This document shows positions 16,703-24,902 of a stretch of DNA of 64,000 nucleotides, one piece after another. Within the stretch, counting starts at the first letter, position 1. Each line of letters opens with the position of its first letter. Both the position numbers and the translations under genes were made by a program. The stretch is from CAIWHR01 sp963717695 (lineage in GTDB: Bacteria > Pseudomonadota > Gammaproteobacteria > Burkholderiales > Casimicrobiaceae): contig CAVQWR010000007.1 in assembly GCA_963717695.1 (NCBI GenBank), forward strand, positions 496,001-560,000, written 5' to 3'. The notes under the pieces were generated by a model, which searched no databases, was not told where the DNA came from, and saw only the letters and a program-made list of their open reading frames with translations.

Positions 16703-17220
16703 CAATTCACCTGCCCGAAATGCTTCGTGGATCGATCGCCGTTGCGTTGGCACTGGTGTGCGCGGCGTGCGCGTCGCCCGCCGCGAACGAATCCGCGGCG
16801 TCCGCGAGCCCGCCGGCGAAGGAACGCGTAGACACGTCCCCGGCTGCGCCGCCTCCGGAGATGCGGCCCGCCGCGCCGCGCGATCAGGCCGCTGCGGCGC
16901 GCGCGAAAAGCCGTGCCGAGCAGGACTTCGAGCGTGGCGTGAAGAGCTACGAGGACGGCGATTACAAGAGCGCGGGGCGGCAACTCCAGTCCGCGCTGTC
17001 GCTCGGCCTGCCGGACTTCCCCGATCAGGCCACCGCGCACAAGTACCTCGCGTTCATCGCCTGCGCGTCGGGCCGCCAGCGCGGGTGTAGCAACGAGTTT
17101 CGCAAGGCGTTCGAGGCCGACGGCAACTTCAACCTCACGCCGGCCGAGGCGGGCCATCCGATCTGGGGGCCGGTTTTCCGTAGCGTGAAGGCGGAGATGG
17201 CGAAGACGCGGCCGAAGTAG
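16699..17220 (+). CDS. TssQ-like lipoprotein with TPR fold
   Basis: 173 residues. A lipoprotein signal ends at A-L-V-C-A-A-C (Cys ~24), followed by an Ala/Pro-rich linker and a TPR-like helical domain (Q-D-F-E-R-G-V-K-S-Y-E-D-G-D-Y-K-S-A). The C-terminal P-I-W-G-P-V-F-R-S-V-K is typical of small lipoproteins called TssQ-like that accompany type VI secretion kinase modules; that name is from memory and not certain. It overlaps the PEGA stop by 4 bases, so it belongs to the kinase transcript. No secretion-machine genes are in view. Confidence 0.65.
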   Translation: MTIHLPEMLRGSIAVALALVCAACASPAANESAASASPPAKERVDTSPAAPPPEMRPAAPRDQAAAARAKSRAEQDFERGVKSYEDGDYKSAGRQLQSALSLGLPDFPDQATAHKYLAFIACASGRQRGCSNEFRKAFEADGNFNLTPAEAGHPIWGPVFRSVKAEMAKTRPK

Positions 17221-17844
17221 GCGCGACGCCGAGACAGCCCCTGCGGCACCGGCGCCGGAATTCCGGGATCGCAAAAGCGACAATCGCGGAATTCGATCGG
17301 CGGGCGGCACATGCCCAGGACTCACTCAATATTGCCGGTAGCGACCGCGACCAAGCGTCTGGGCACGCACGCAGTCCGCGCGGGCTCTCTACGTCTGGAT
17401 TTGACGTCTCGCTGCTGACATCGCGGGATTCACTCGCAGACGTCGAGACTCGGGTTTCGATCCTAAGCCAGGCAGACCAGACGCAGATGCGCTCGTTTGC
17501 GGGCCCCCGCACCCAACACAAGAACGGCTCGCCATTTGGCGGGCCGTTTTCGCTTTCCGGCCGATAGGTTGCGATTTGCGAACGACCGCCGGAGCCGCCG
17601 ACAGCGGTCATTCCATGGCACATTGCGCGAATTGTGGCGAAGGCCGAACCCTGAGGACCGAGACATTCGACCCTACGCGGCCGAATGAAGCGCAGTGGGA
17701 TTTCCCGCGCCTTACCTTACCCGGTGGCCACCGTTTTAACCGTGCCGTACAATTCTCCGGGGGCTCGTAATACTTGTCTCCGCGATCCGATATCCCCAAA
17801 TAATAGGCGGTCCCATTGGTCGGGCTGACTGCGGGCTTCAACTC
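17221..17844. other. Spacer containing the tRNA-end repeat, no gene seen
   Basis: 624 bases without a convincing coding frame. The only recognisable structure is the copy of the tRNA 3' end plus terminator at 17504-17553. GC content drops toward the rhodanese gene. A promoter for that gene must lie here, but no clear -35/-10 pair stands out. Confidence 0.4.
17504..17553 (+). repeat. Duplicate of tRNA-fMet 3' end and terminator
   Basis: CCCCCGCACCCAACACAAGA and the following hairpin CGGCTCGCCA-TTTGGCGGGCCGTTTT match 11550-11600 except for about four substitutions and one missing base. The remaining 5' part of a tRNA is absent here. This is the arrangement produced when DNA integrates into a tRNA 3' end, or by a local duplication. 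The enclosed ~5.9 kb carries the secreted repeat protein and the kinase cluster. Confidence 0.65.
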
Positions 17845-18189
17845 ATGAACGCTTCCACGAACGCTGCCTCGGTTACCCTCGAAGATGCCCGCGCGCAGGT
17901 GGCCGCTGGGACTGCGATCCTCATCGATATTCGCGAGCCGCATGAGCACGCCAACGGTGTGGCACCGGGTGCGCGACTGTTGCCAACGAGCCAGTTGAAC
18001 CGACGCCTCGGGGAGATCCCGACCGACGCGACCAGGCCCGTATTGCTGATCTGCCACACGCAAAACCGATCCAGTGCAGTGCAGCGCGCACTGCACAACA
18101 TGGATGGCTACGACCACGTCCGGTACGTCGACGGCGGAATGAGCGAGTGGGCGCGACGGGGATGGCCGATGATACGACCCGGCAGTTGA
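17845..18189 (+). CDS. Single-domain rhodanese
   Basis: 114 residues forming one rhodanese domain: I-D-I-R-E-P-H-E-H near residue 27, active-site Cys70 in L-I-C-H-T-Q-N-R-S-S-A, and the final Y-V-D-G-G-M-S-E-W. The Cys accepts a sulfane sulfur as a persulfide. The active loop C-H-T-Q-N-R-S has the six-residue rhodanese length. In many sulfur oxidisers a rhodanese sits beside tusA-dsrE2; here those genes are 45 kb away, so a link is only functional inference. No signal peptide, hence cytoplasmic. Confidence 0.9.
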   Translation: MNASTNAASVTLEDARAQVAAGTAILIDIREPHEHANGVAPGARLLPTSQLNRRLGEIPTDATRPVLLICHTQNRSSAVQRALHNMDGYDHVRYVDGGMSEWARRGWPMIRPGS

Positions 18190-18431
18190 ATCCAGGTCCC
18201 CACTAAATAGCCCGGTCCTTATGTCGCGATTTGCGAGCGCGCCTTCGACTGTGGAAGCTGCCGGTGGATGCAACGCGCCTTCTGCTTATCCGACATCCAG
18301 TGTGTTGCATTCGCCCGTTGATTCCGCAGGCAATCAAAGACGTTTTCGGCGTCGCCGTTATATTTGCCAGATACCAGTAGTCAGGGCGATGGTGATCGGC
18401 TCAGCGGACGCCGTTGGAGTCCGCATGGGAG

Positions 18432-18920
18432 TTAATGCAGGCGATACGCAGCGTGGCACGCGACGCACTGCTGCATTACGGCGCCGAGCGCCGCAAGGGC
18501 CGGCCGAACGTCGTTGCTGACGCCCGCATCCTGCGCTGCGACCGCGAATCGGCTGGCCGCGTGATGCATCTGCGTCCCGATGTCCTGCATCCCCTGCGGC
18601 ATGAACGGCGCGATGTGCGCGGCGCCATGGAGTTCCAGCGAACTCATGCCCAAACGTTGCTCGGCGATGGTTGCCGCCTTGTCGAACGCGCTTTGCGAAA
18701 GGGCAATGTCGATTTCCTGCAATGCCAGGAGATGGTCGCGCATGCTTGTGATCGTATGCACGCGCATCGGCTCGGGAAATTTGACCAGCTGACGGGAATC
18801 GTCTCGGGCAGGAGCGCTTCCGGTGACCCAATGCTCGTGCTCCTGCGCAGCTGCTGGGAGCGCAATGGTGCCGATCCAGGCGACCGCCAATGCCATATGA
18901 AGCGCGGTACTGATCCGCAT
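18432..18920 (-). CDS. Periplasmic c-type cytochrome, CVACH motif near the C-terminus
   Basis: 162 residues with a signal peptide (A-L-P-A-A-A-Q cleavage region) and a single heme c site C-V-A-C-H six residues from the end, the position seen in class II (cytochrome c'-like) helical bundles. The body is helical, with an unusual Met-rich stretch (R-L-G-M-S-S-L-E-L-H, F-M-P-Q-G-M-Q-D-I-G). Probably a periplasmic electron carrier or gas/thiol sensor; the exact role is unknown. It is downstream of and parallel to the ars-type operon, 69 bases after it. Confidence 0.8.
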   Translation of the reverse strand: MRISTALHMALAVAWIGTIALPAAAQEHEHWVTGSAPARDDSRQLVKFPEPMRVHTITSMRDHLLALQEIDIALSQSAFDKAATIAEQRLGMSSLELHGAAHIAPFMPQGMQDIGTQMHHAASRFAVAAQDAGVSNDVRPALAALGAVMQQCVACHAAYRLH

Positions 18921-18989
18921 GCTGCCTCCCTCAAGAGAATCGTCGTGAATCCTGTACTCCGAAGGAGACAGGCCCGCAAAATCCGTGCG

Positions 18990-19289
18990 TCACCCGCGGC
19001 CGCCACACCCGCAGCCGGAGGTGACCGGCGCTGCGCTTACGACCGGCTCTGCATTGGCGCCAAACCAGCTGGCAATTTTTTCCCGGCTCGGCACGCCGCC
19101 CGAATGCACTACCTTGCCGTCGACAACGACTCCCGGGGTGGCCAGAACACCGAATGCCATGATGTCCTGGATCGCTTCGACCTTTTCCAGAGTGATCGGG
19201 ACGCCCAGCTCCTGCGCGACCTGCTCGACGCGTTGCGTCGTCGCCCGGCAGTTGGCGCACCCGGTTCCCAGTACCTTGACTTCCGTCAT
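18990..19289 (-). CDS. Small thioredoxin-fold protein (thioredoxin_3 type)
   Basis: 99 residues: redox motif G-C-A-N-C-R near residue 11, cis-Pro region V-L-A-T-P-G-V-V-V-D-G and a C-terminal G-C-G-C-G-G tail that could bind metal. These redox-active disulfide proteins typically accompany DUF318 permeases and ArsR regulators, exactly as here. It starts 17 bases after the permease stop. Likely job: supply reductant or carry a thiol-bound substrate to the permease. Confidence 0.85.
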   Translation of the reverse strand: MTEVKVLGTGCANCRATTQRVEQVAQELGVPITLEKVEAIQDIMAFGVLATPGVVVDGKVVHSGGVPSREKIASWFGANAEPVVSAAPVTSGCGCGGRG

Positions 19290-19306
19290 GATGTATTCCC
19301 GTTGTC

Positions 19307-20341
19307 CTATAGCACTGCGTTGAAAACGTAACCCACGAGCAGGATGCCGCTTGCCACCACGGCGGTGAATGTGGCGATGAGCCGGATCTTCAGCACCTTG
19401 CGCAGAATGACCATCTCCGGCAGCGACAGCGCGATGACGCTCATCATGAACGCCAGCACGGTGCCGAGCGCCGCGCCCTTGGCCAGCAACGCCTCCACGA
19501 TCGGAATGATGCCCGCTGCGTTCGAGTACATGGGCACGCCGATCAGCACGGCCACTGGCACCGACCACCAGACATCCCTGCCCATCAGGCCGGCCATGAA
19601 GTTCTCTGGCACGTAGCCGTGAATGGCGGCGCCGATGGCAATGCCCGCGACGACGTACGGCCACACCCTGCCCACTATTTCGCGCACCGCAGCGAATCCG
19701 GACTGCACACGCTCCGCCAATGTAACCGTGTCGACTCCTATTTTTGCGTGGGCCCGCGGCATGTTTCTGACCCAGTCCTCGAGGTATGCCTCCATGTGCA
19801 GACGCCCGATCACCCACCCGGACACGATGGCGACGGCGAGGCCAAGGCCCAGATAAAGGCCGGCGATCTTCCAGCCGAAGAGACCGAACAGGAGCGCGAG
19901 CGCGACTTCGTTGACCATCGGCGCTGCGATCAGAAACGAGAAGGTGATGCCGAGCGGTACGCCCGCCTGCACAAAGCCGATAAATAGTGGTACCGCCGAA
20001 CAGGAACAGAATGGGGTGACGACACCGAGCGAGGCGGCCAACACATTGCCGACGCCCTCGGCCCGTCCCGCAAGCAGGGCGCGCGTTCGTTCCGGCGTGA
20101 AATAGGAATTCACCATGCCCATGACGAACACGACGCCCGCCAGGAGCAGCAGTACCTTCGGGGCGTCGTAGAGGAAGAATTGGAGCGCTCCGCCGAGGTG
20201 GCTGGCTCGATCCACCGGCAGCAGTCCGGTCAGCGCCTCGGACGCCGGTGCGAGTGCCTGGAATGCAACGAACCACGCGGCCGCCGCGGCGACCAGGAAC
20301 AGCTTCGGACGCTGGCGGGGGAGTGCGAGGACCGCGTTCAT
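19307..20341 (-). CDS. DUF318/ArsP-type permease
   Basis: 344 residues with eight or more membrane helices. The family marks are T-P-F-C-S-C-S-A-V-P-L-F-I-G-F in the first half and G-V-P-M-Y-S-N-A-A-G-I-I-P in the second. Members export trivalent organoarsenicals (ArsP) or related thiol-reactive compounds. The start ATG overlaps the arsR stop by 4 bases. The gene order arsR-permease-thioredoxin implies induction by a thiol-reactive metalloid. Confidence 0.88.
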   Translation of the reverse strand: MNAVLALPRQRPKLFLVAAAAAWFVAFQALAPASEALTGLLPVDRASHLGGALQFFLYDAPKVLLLLAGVVFVMGMVNSYFTPERTRALLAGRAEGVGNVLAASLGVVTPFCSCSAVPLFIGFVQAGVPLGITFSFLIAAPMVNEVALALLFGLFGWKIAGLYLGLGLAVAIVSGWVIGRLHMEAYLEDWVRNMPRAHAKIGVDTVTLAERVQSGFAAVREIVGRVWPYVVAGIAIGAAIHGYVPENFMAGLMGRDVWWSVPVAVLIGVPMYSNAAGIIPIVEALLAKGAALGTVLAFMMSVIALSLPEMVILRKVLKIRLIATFTAVVASGILLVGYVFNAVL

Positions 20342-20682
20342 GCGACCCGTCCCAGGGCGCGCCGCGGCCGGCCCGGGAATGCAGCAAGGCGGCTCCTTGC
20401 GTCGCGCAGAACCGCAGTTGGCACGCCGCCGCTGACGAGTGCGTCGACCAACGCCCGCGTCCATTTCGGCAGCCGAGCCAATCGATAGTGCATCCACGTG
20501 CCTTCGCGGCGCGACGCAAGCCAGCCGCCGTCGCGCAACACGGCGAGGTGTCGGGACACGCCCGGTTGCGATTCCTCGAGCGCGGCGACAAACTCGCATA
20601 CGCAGACTTCGCCCTCGACGGCGAGCAGCGCCAATATGCAGCGTCGGGTGGAATCGCCGATCAGATCGATGTCAGGGTTCAC
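20338..20682 (-). CDS. arsR: ArsR-family metalloregulator
   Basis: 114-residue winged-helix repressor starting with GTG. It carries the As(III)/Sb(III)-site pattern E-V-C27-V-C29-E at the helix equivalent to the ELCVCDL motif, then S-Q-P-G-V-S-R-H-L-A-V-L-R-D-G-G as recognition helix and R-E-G-T-W-M-H-Y as wing. Binding of arsenite or a similar softer ion should release DNA and turn on the operon that follows with overlapping start. The candidate operator is at 20690-20710. Confidence 0.9.
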   Translation of the reverse strand: MNPDIDLIGDSTRRCILALLAVEGEVCVCEFVAALEESQPGVSRHLAVLRDGGWLASRREGTWMHYRLARLPKWTRALVDALVSGGVPTAVLRDARSRLAAFPGRPRRALGRVA

Positions 20683-20689
20683 CGATTGA

Positions 20690-20710
20690 ATATAGCGTCT
20701 GCGTTATATA
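20690..20710 (-). promoter_or_regulatory. Candidate ArsR operator/promoter
   Basis: ATATAGCGTCTGCGTTATATA is an AT-flanked imperfect dyad starting 8 bases before the arsR GTG, the usual place for self-repression by ArsR proteins. Evidence is position and symmetry only. Confidence 0.4.
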
Positions 20711-21078
20711 TGTGGAAATGCATTGTTTGACCTGGGTCAGGCTTAGATGTGATTTGACCTTGTTGATGGCGAGAAACGAGAATCCGGCGCCCGAAAACGC
20801 TGGAAATTCGGGGCCCCCAATGCGTCATCGGCGTGCGGCTCGAATGCGCCGACCTTGATGGATGTCGAAGGTTTGCTCTTGCCAGCGCCAAATGTCCGCT
20901 CGGGACAGCTGGCTTTGCGCTCAAAGGCGAGCTACTCGCGATCTTCCGCCACGCCGAGTGGCCAGACCCCGGCTCGATGCGGCGCGCCTTGTGGTTGCGG
21001 CGGCCCGAGCCTGGCAGGTCGCGACACGTTACGCCGCTGAGACAGGCAGAGGGACGGCCCGCCGCCCGATTGCTCCGG
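20711..21078. other. Spacer between arsR and the SQR-CBS gene, no gene seen
   Basis: About 370 bases. The open frames here have no recognisable product. It lies upstream of arsR and downstream of the SQR-CBS stop, so it should carry the arsR promoter and the end of the sulP-SQR transcript, but no strong hairpin with T tract was found. Confidence 0.35.
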
Positions 21079-22779
21079 TCATTTCATCGCGAACAGCTTG
21101 ACGACGTCGCTGCGGGAGATGATGCCCGCGACGCCGCGCTCGCCCGATGCGACCACGAGTCGCTTGATCTTCTTCCGGTCCATGAGTGCGACCGCATCCT
21201 CAAGCGTGTCCTCCTCGCGGATGGTGATGGGGGTTTTCGTCATGATGTCCTCGACGATGGTTCCCATCGGCTTTGTTGCTCTGCGCTTGCGCACGACCGT
21301 CTCGAGCGCATTGGAAAGACCTGGCGTGCTCAGATTCATCGCGGAAAGAAAATCAGCCTCGGTGACGATCCCGACGAGTGCTCCGTGCGCATCGAGGACC
21401 GGCAGTCCGCTGATCCGCTTTTTCACCATCAGTTCGGCGGCCGCGGGCAGCGACGAGCCGAGCATGACGCTGACCACGTCCCTGGTCATGACGTCCTTCA
21501 CCTGCAGTGCGCGCGCGTGACGTATTTGCGGCGCCGTCTCGAGGTCCTTGCCCATGAAGCTCATGTGCGAGGGCAGGAGCGGCACCTTGGGCAGATGCCC
21601 CGGGAGAAGCATGTTCCAGTAGACCCACTTGAAGGCGAGCTTCCCCATGTGGTTCATGTAGCTCTCTTCGAGCAGCGAGAACGGACCGACCTGAGGCAAT
21701 GGAAACGAGCCCACGAGCGGCTCGATGTCGTAGTTGAAGTCGAGCAGCATCGCCTTGCCGTGACCGGTCTCGACGAAGCAGTTGGCGTGCCCGTCGAAGC
21801 TCTGCAGCGGCGGCTTCCCCTCCATCTCGCGCAGCAGGTTTTCGACGACGGTTTCTGCCTCGAAATGCGCGACCGATCCCGCCTTCGACGTCCCGACGTT
21901 CGTGTTGTCGCCGAGGAGGTAGATGCACTCTGCGACCTTGCTCTTCAGCGTCCGCGGGTCGGTGAGCGCGTAGCCTGCACCGTCGCCCAGCCCGGAATCG
22001 TCGAGCACGGCGGGGCCGAGGTTGGGAGGAATCGCGCAAAGGAGGTCGTACTCGACGGTCCGCCCGTCGAACGTGCGAATCGATTTGCCGGCGGCGTTCA
22101 CCGACTGTATCGCGAAATTCGGCACGACCTTGATTCCCTTCGCGTCGGCGACCTTGGACAGCACTCGGTTCGCGTTCGGCTTGGTGAATGCACCCGTGTA
22201 GGGCGTTACCAGGGAGATCTCGATCCGATCGCGGACACCTCGCTGCGTGAAGTAGTCGTCCGCGAGGAACGCGAACTCGAGCGGTGCGACAGGGCACTTG
22301 ATCGGCATCTCGCTGATGTCGATCACCAGCCGGCCCTCGGACATGGTTGCCATCGGGCCGCGCATCTGCAGCGCGCCTTCAAGCGTGTAGAACGTGTGTA
22401 CGCCGCGCCCCATCTCCTCGGCCATCCCCTCGACCTCCTCGGGGGCCATGCGGCAACCCATCGCAGACACCAGAAAATCATACGGTTGCTTGCCTGCGCT
22501 GGTCTCGACCACCTTGTTGGCGTGATCGATGAGCCGTATGTCGGCTTCGACCAGCCGGATGCCCTTCGGCAGCGGTGCGGCAATCGGCCGCACGACGTCG
22601 GACTCGTCGTCATATCCGTACATCTGGAACGGAAGGAAGAGCAGGCCCGGCTGGTAGATGTGATTGCCGCCGCGGTCGACGACGGTTATCGCCCATTCGC
22701 GTGAATCGAGGCGCTTTGCGAGCATATTGGCGACCAGGGCGCCGCCCGTTCCGGCGCCGAGGATGACGAGGTTCTTCAT
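21079..22779 (-). CDS. SQR-like flavoprotein fused to a CBS-domain pair
   Basis: 566 residues. Residues 1-~400 are a sulfide:quinone reductase/flavocytochrome c-type FAD oxidoreductase: Rossmann G-A-G-T-G-G near 8, I-K-C162-P-V-A-P-L-E and N-C334-F-V-E-T-G, the two redox cysteines of the family, and L-L-G-D-N-T-N-V-G-T-S-K-A-G for FAD. C109 may be a third. Residues ~425-565 are two CBS motifs (V-K-D-V-M-T-R-D-V; V-E-D-I-M-T-K-T-P), which bind adenosyl ligands. Likely role: sulfide or polysulfide oxidation with quinone at the membrane surface, tuned by nucleotides. It follows sulP by 97 bases. Confidence 0.85.
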   Translation of the reverse strand: MKNLVILGAGTGGALVANMLAKRLDSREWAITVVDRGGNHIYQPGLLFLPFQMYGYDDESDVVRPIAAPLPKGIRLVEADIRLIDHANKVVETSAGKQPYDFLVSAMGCRMAPEEVEGMAEEMGRGVHTFYTLEGALQMRGPMATMSEGRLVIDISEMPIKCPVAPLEFAFLADDYFTQRGVRDRIEISLVTPYTGAFTKPNANRVLSKVADAKGIKVVPNFAIQSVNAAGKSIRTFDGRTVEYDLLCAIPPNLGPAVLDDSGLGDGAGYALTDPRTLKSKVAECIYLLGDNTNVGTSKAGSVAHFEAETVVENLLREMEGKPPLQSFDGHANCFVETGHGKAMLLDFNYDIEPLVGSFPLPQVGPFSLLEESYMNHMGKLAFKWVYWNMLLPGHLPKVPLLPSHMSFMGKDLETAPQIRHARALQVKDVMTRDVVSVMLGSSLPAAAELMVKKRISGLPVLDAHGALVGIVTEADFLSAMNLSTPGLSNALETVVRKRRATKPMGTIVEDIMTKTPITIREEDTLEDAVALMDRKKIKRLVVASGERGVAGIISRSDVVKLFAMK

Positions 22780-22876
22780 GATCTGATCTCCGGATAGCCA
22801 TTGCGCAGGAGCTTCAGGTGCAATGTATAACCGTAGACTCCGAAGGCGCTTGACGCGCCGCAAGCGCACGCGCGAT

Positions 22877-24613
22877 TCAACGCGCGCCGGTCGTCGCGAG
22901 GCGCGCGAGAAGCGCGTCCAGCGCGAGTTTCTCCGAGGCGAACACGTTCTCCTCGCGCAGCACGGCGAGAAGGCCCGTCCGCTCGATGACGTCCTGGACC
23001 TGCTTCTTCACGCCGCCCAGGACCAACGTGACGCCATTCTGCCGCAGTCGCTCGGCCAGCGTCCGCAGGACATGGATGCCGGAGGCGTCGATATCGTTGA
23101 TGCTGTGCGCCGCGATGAGGATGCAGGTGGCCTCCGGACGCTCGCGCTCGAGGCGCAGGACGGCGTCCTCGAAGAACGCCGCATTCGCGAAATAGAGCGA
23201 CGCGTCGAAGCGCAGCGCGGCGATCTGCGGGTGCAGCGGGGGCAGATCGAAGCGGTCGGCGTCGCGCAGCGTTCCGTCGGCGTGCATGCCGACGACGACC
23301 ACGCGTGGCCGCATGCGGCGATAGAGAAAGGCGGCGAGGGAAATGATGATTCCGGCCAGTATGCCGTTCTGGATGTTGGGTGCGAATGCGAGTGTCACAA
23401 CGAAGGTCGCCGTCCCCGCGAATCCGTCGTCGCGGCTCGCCTGCCAGGCGTGCAGCAGTCCGCGTAGGTCGACCAGGTTCAGGACCGCGAGGATGATCAT
23501 CGCCGCGAGCACGGGTTTCGGCAGGTGGTACAGAAAAGGTGTCAGGAAGAGCAGCGCCACCAGCACAAACGCCGCACACACGAGGCCGGAGAGACCCGTC
23601 GTGGCGTTCGACGCCAGATTGATCGCGGAACGGGAAAACGAGCCGCTGACCGGCATTGACTGGCAGAAGGCGGCCGCGACCTTTGCCAGACCCTGGCCGA
23701 CGAGCTCCTGGTTCTCGTCCCATGGCTTGCGCGTGCGGAGGGCGATCACCTTGCAGCTCGACATCGCCTCCATGAAGCTGATCAACGCGATCACGAAGGC
23801 TGCCGGGAGCAGCTCCTTGGTCGCCTCCCAGCTCACTTCTGGCATGGACAGCCCCGGCAGGCCTTCCGGAATCGCGCCGACGATGCGACCGCCGCGATCG
23901 GCGAACCCAAGCACGAAACTGGCCCAGGTCGAGAGCGCGACGACGATCAGCACGCCCGGGACGCGCGGACCGAGCCGCTTGAATGCGACCAGAAGGGCCA
24001 TTGCCGTGGCCCCGAAAACGAGCGAGAGCAAATGCACGAGATCCATGTTGGCGAGGACGCCCCACGTATCGAGCAGCAGGTGCGCGCTCTGCCGCACCGA
24101 GATGCCGAGGAGCGCCGGCAACTGGGACAGCGCAATGATCAGCGCGGCGGCGTTGATGAAGCCGATGAGCACCGGGTGCGAGACGAGGCTCAGCAGGATG
24201 CCGGCACGCGCGAGTCCGAAGCCGAGCTGGAACAGACCCGAGAGCAGTGCGAGCAGCGTGACGTAAGCCGGAAAGTGTCCGGAGGTCGCGGGTATCAGTG
24301 CCCCGACGCTCGCGGCGGTGAGCAGCGACGTCATCGCCACGGGACCGGTGGACAGGATGGGCGACGAGCCGAACAGCACGCCGACAATGGCCGGAATGAA
24401 TGCCGCATAGAGGCCGTAGTGCGGGGGCACCCCGGCAAGCTGTGCATAGGCAAGCGCTTGCGGGATCGCCACCAGTGCGACGCTGATTCCGGCTAAGAAA
24501 TCATCGCGCGCGACCGCAAGCGTGATGCGCGGCCACGTCAGGAACGGCAGGAATCGCCGGGCGACGCTTTGCGAGCTTGCCCGTTGCGATGGCTGTGCTG
24601 GGGTCGTATCCAC
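22877..24613 (-). CDS. SulP-family anion permease with STAS domain
   Basis: SLC26/SulP transporter with ~10-12 membrane helices (A-L-V-A-I-P-Q-A-L-A-Y-A-Q-L-A-G-V-P-P near the start) and a cytoplasmic STAS domain over the last ~120 residues (A-A-H-S-I-N-D-I-D-A-S-G). It could move sulfate or bicarbonate; in a sulfate-producing cell export or exchange is plausible. The start is uncertain: GTG 24613 gives 578 residues with a normal N-terminus, whereas ATG 24727 adds 38 unlikely residues and would read through the palindrome at 24663. Confidence 0.85.
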   Translation of the reverse strand: MDTTPAQPSQRASSQSVARRFLPFLTWPRITLAVARDDFLAGISVALVAIPQALAYAQLAGVPPHYGLYAAFIPAIVGVLFGSSPILSTGPVAMTSLLTAASVGALIPATSGHFPAYVTLLALLSGLFQLGFGLARAGILLSLVSHPVLIGFINAAALIIALSQLPALLGISVRQSAHLLLDTWGVLANMDLVHLLSLVFGATAMALLVAFKRLGPRVPGVLIVVALSTWASFVLGFADRGGRIVGAIPEGLPGLSMPEVSWEATKELLPAAFVIALISFMEAMSSCKVIALRTRKPWDENQELVGQGLAKVAAAFCQSMPVSGSFSRSAINLASNATTGLSGLVCAAFVLVALLFLTPFLYHLPKPVLAAMIILAVLNLVDLRGLLHAWQASRDDGFAGTATFVVTLAFAPNIQNGILAGIIISLAAFLYRRMRPRVVVVGMHADGTLRDADRFDLPPLHPQIAALRFDASLYFANAAFFEDAVLRLERERPEATCILIAAHSINDIDASGIHVLRTLAERLRQNGVTLVLGGVKKQVQDVIERTGLLAVLREENVFASEKLALDALLARLATTGAR

Positions 24614-24662
24614 TGTAGGCGAATCGTCACCGATTGTTCGCGATCGCGAAAGGGGAAAGGCA

Positions 24663-24677
24663 TACCCCGAATGGGTA
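24663..24677. promoter_or_regulatory. Palindrome TACCC-N5-GGGTA upstream of sulP
   Basis: TACCCCGAATGGGTA is a perfect 5-5-5 palindrome located 50-64 bases before the sulP GTG and 226 bases before the divergent DUF4202 gene. It is built of two NarL-like heptamers (TACCCAT / TACCCCG) facing each other. The same form occurs upstream of dsrA (53157). A candidate site for the NarL-type regulator at 38542. Confidence 0.55.
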
Positions 24678-24902
24678 GTGCTGCAGACGATGCGTCGCCG
24701 GTTGCGCGGTTGCGTTGGCGCGACCATAATTTCGATAAGAGGGCGGCGGGATGCCGGGCGTCGTTACATTGTCATCGAAATCCGCCGTTCCTCCCGCTCG
24801 CATACGGATTATTGCCCCTGCGCGGGCCATCGATCCGGACTTTGGAGTGTGTCGTGCGCAGGCGCGCGATCCCTTGCAGCCCGGCGTCCCTGAGGTGACC
24901 GA

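Noticed and set aside
11603..17503. Integrase gene for the possible tRNA-linked island
   Set aside because: No tyrosine or serine recombinase motif was found between the two tRNA-end copies; the island idea rests only on the direct repeat.
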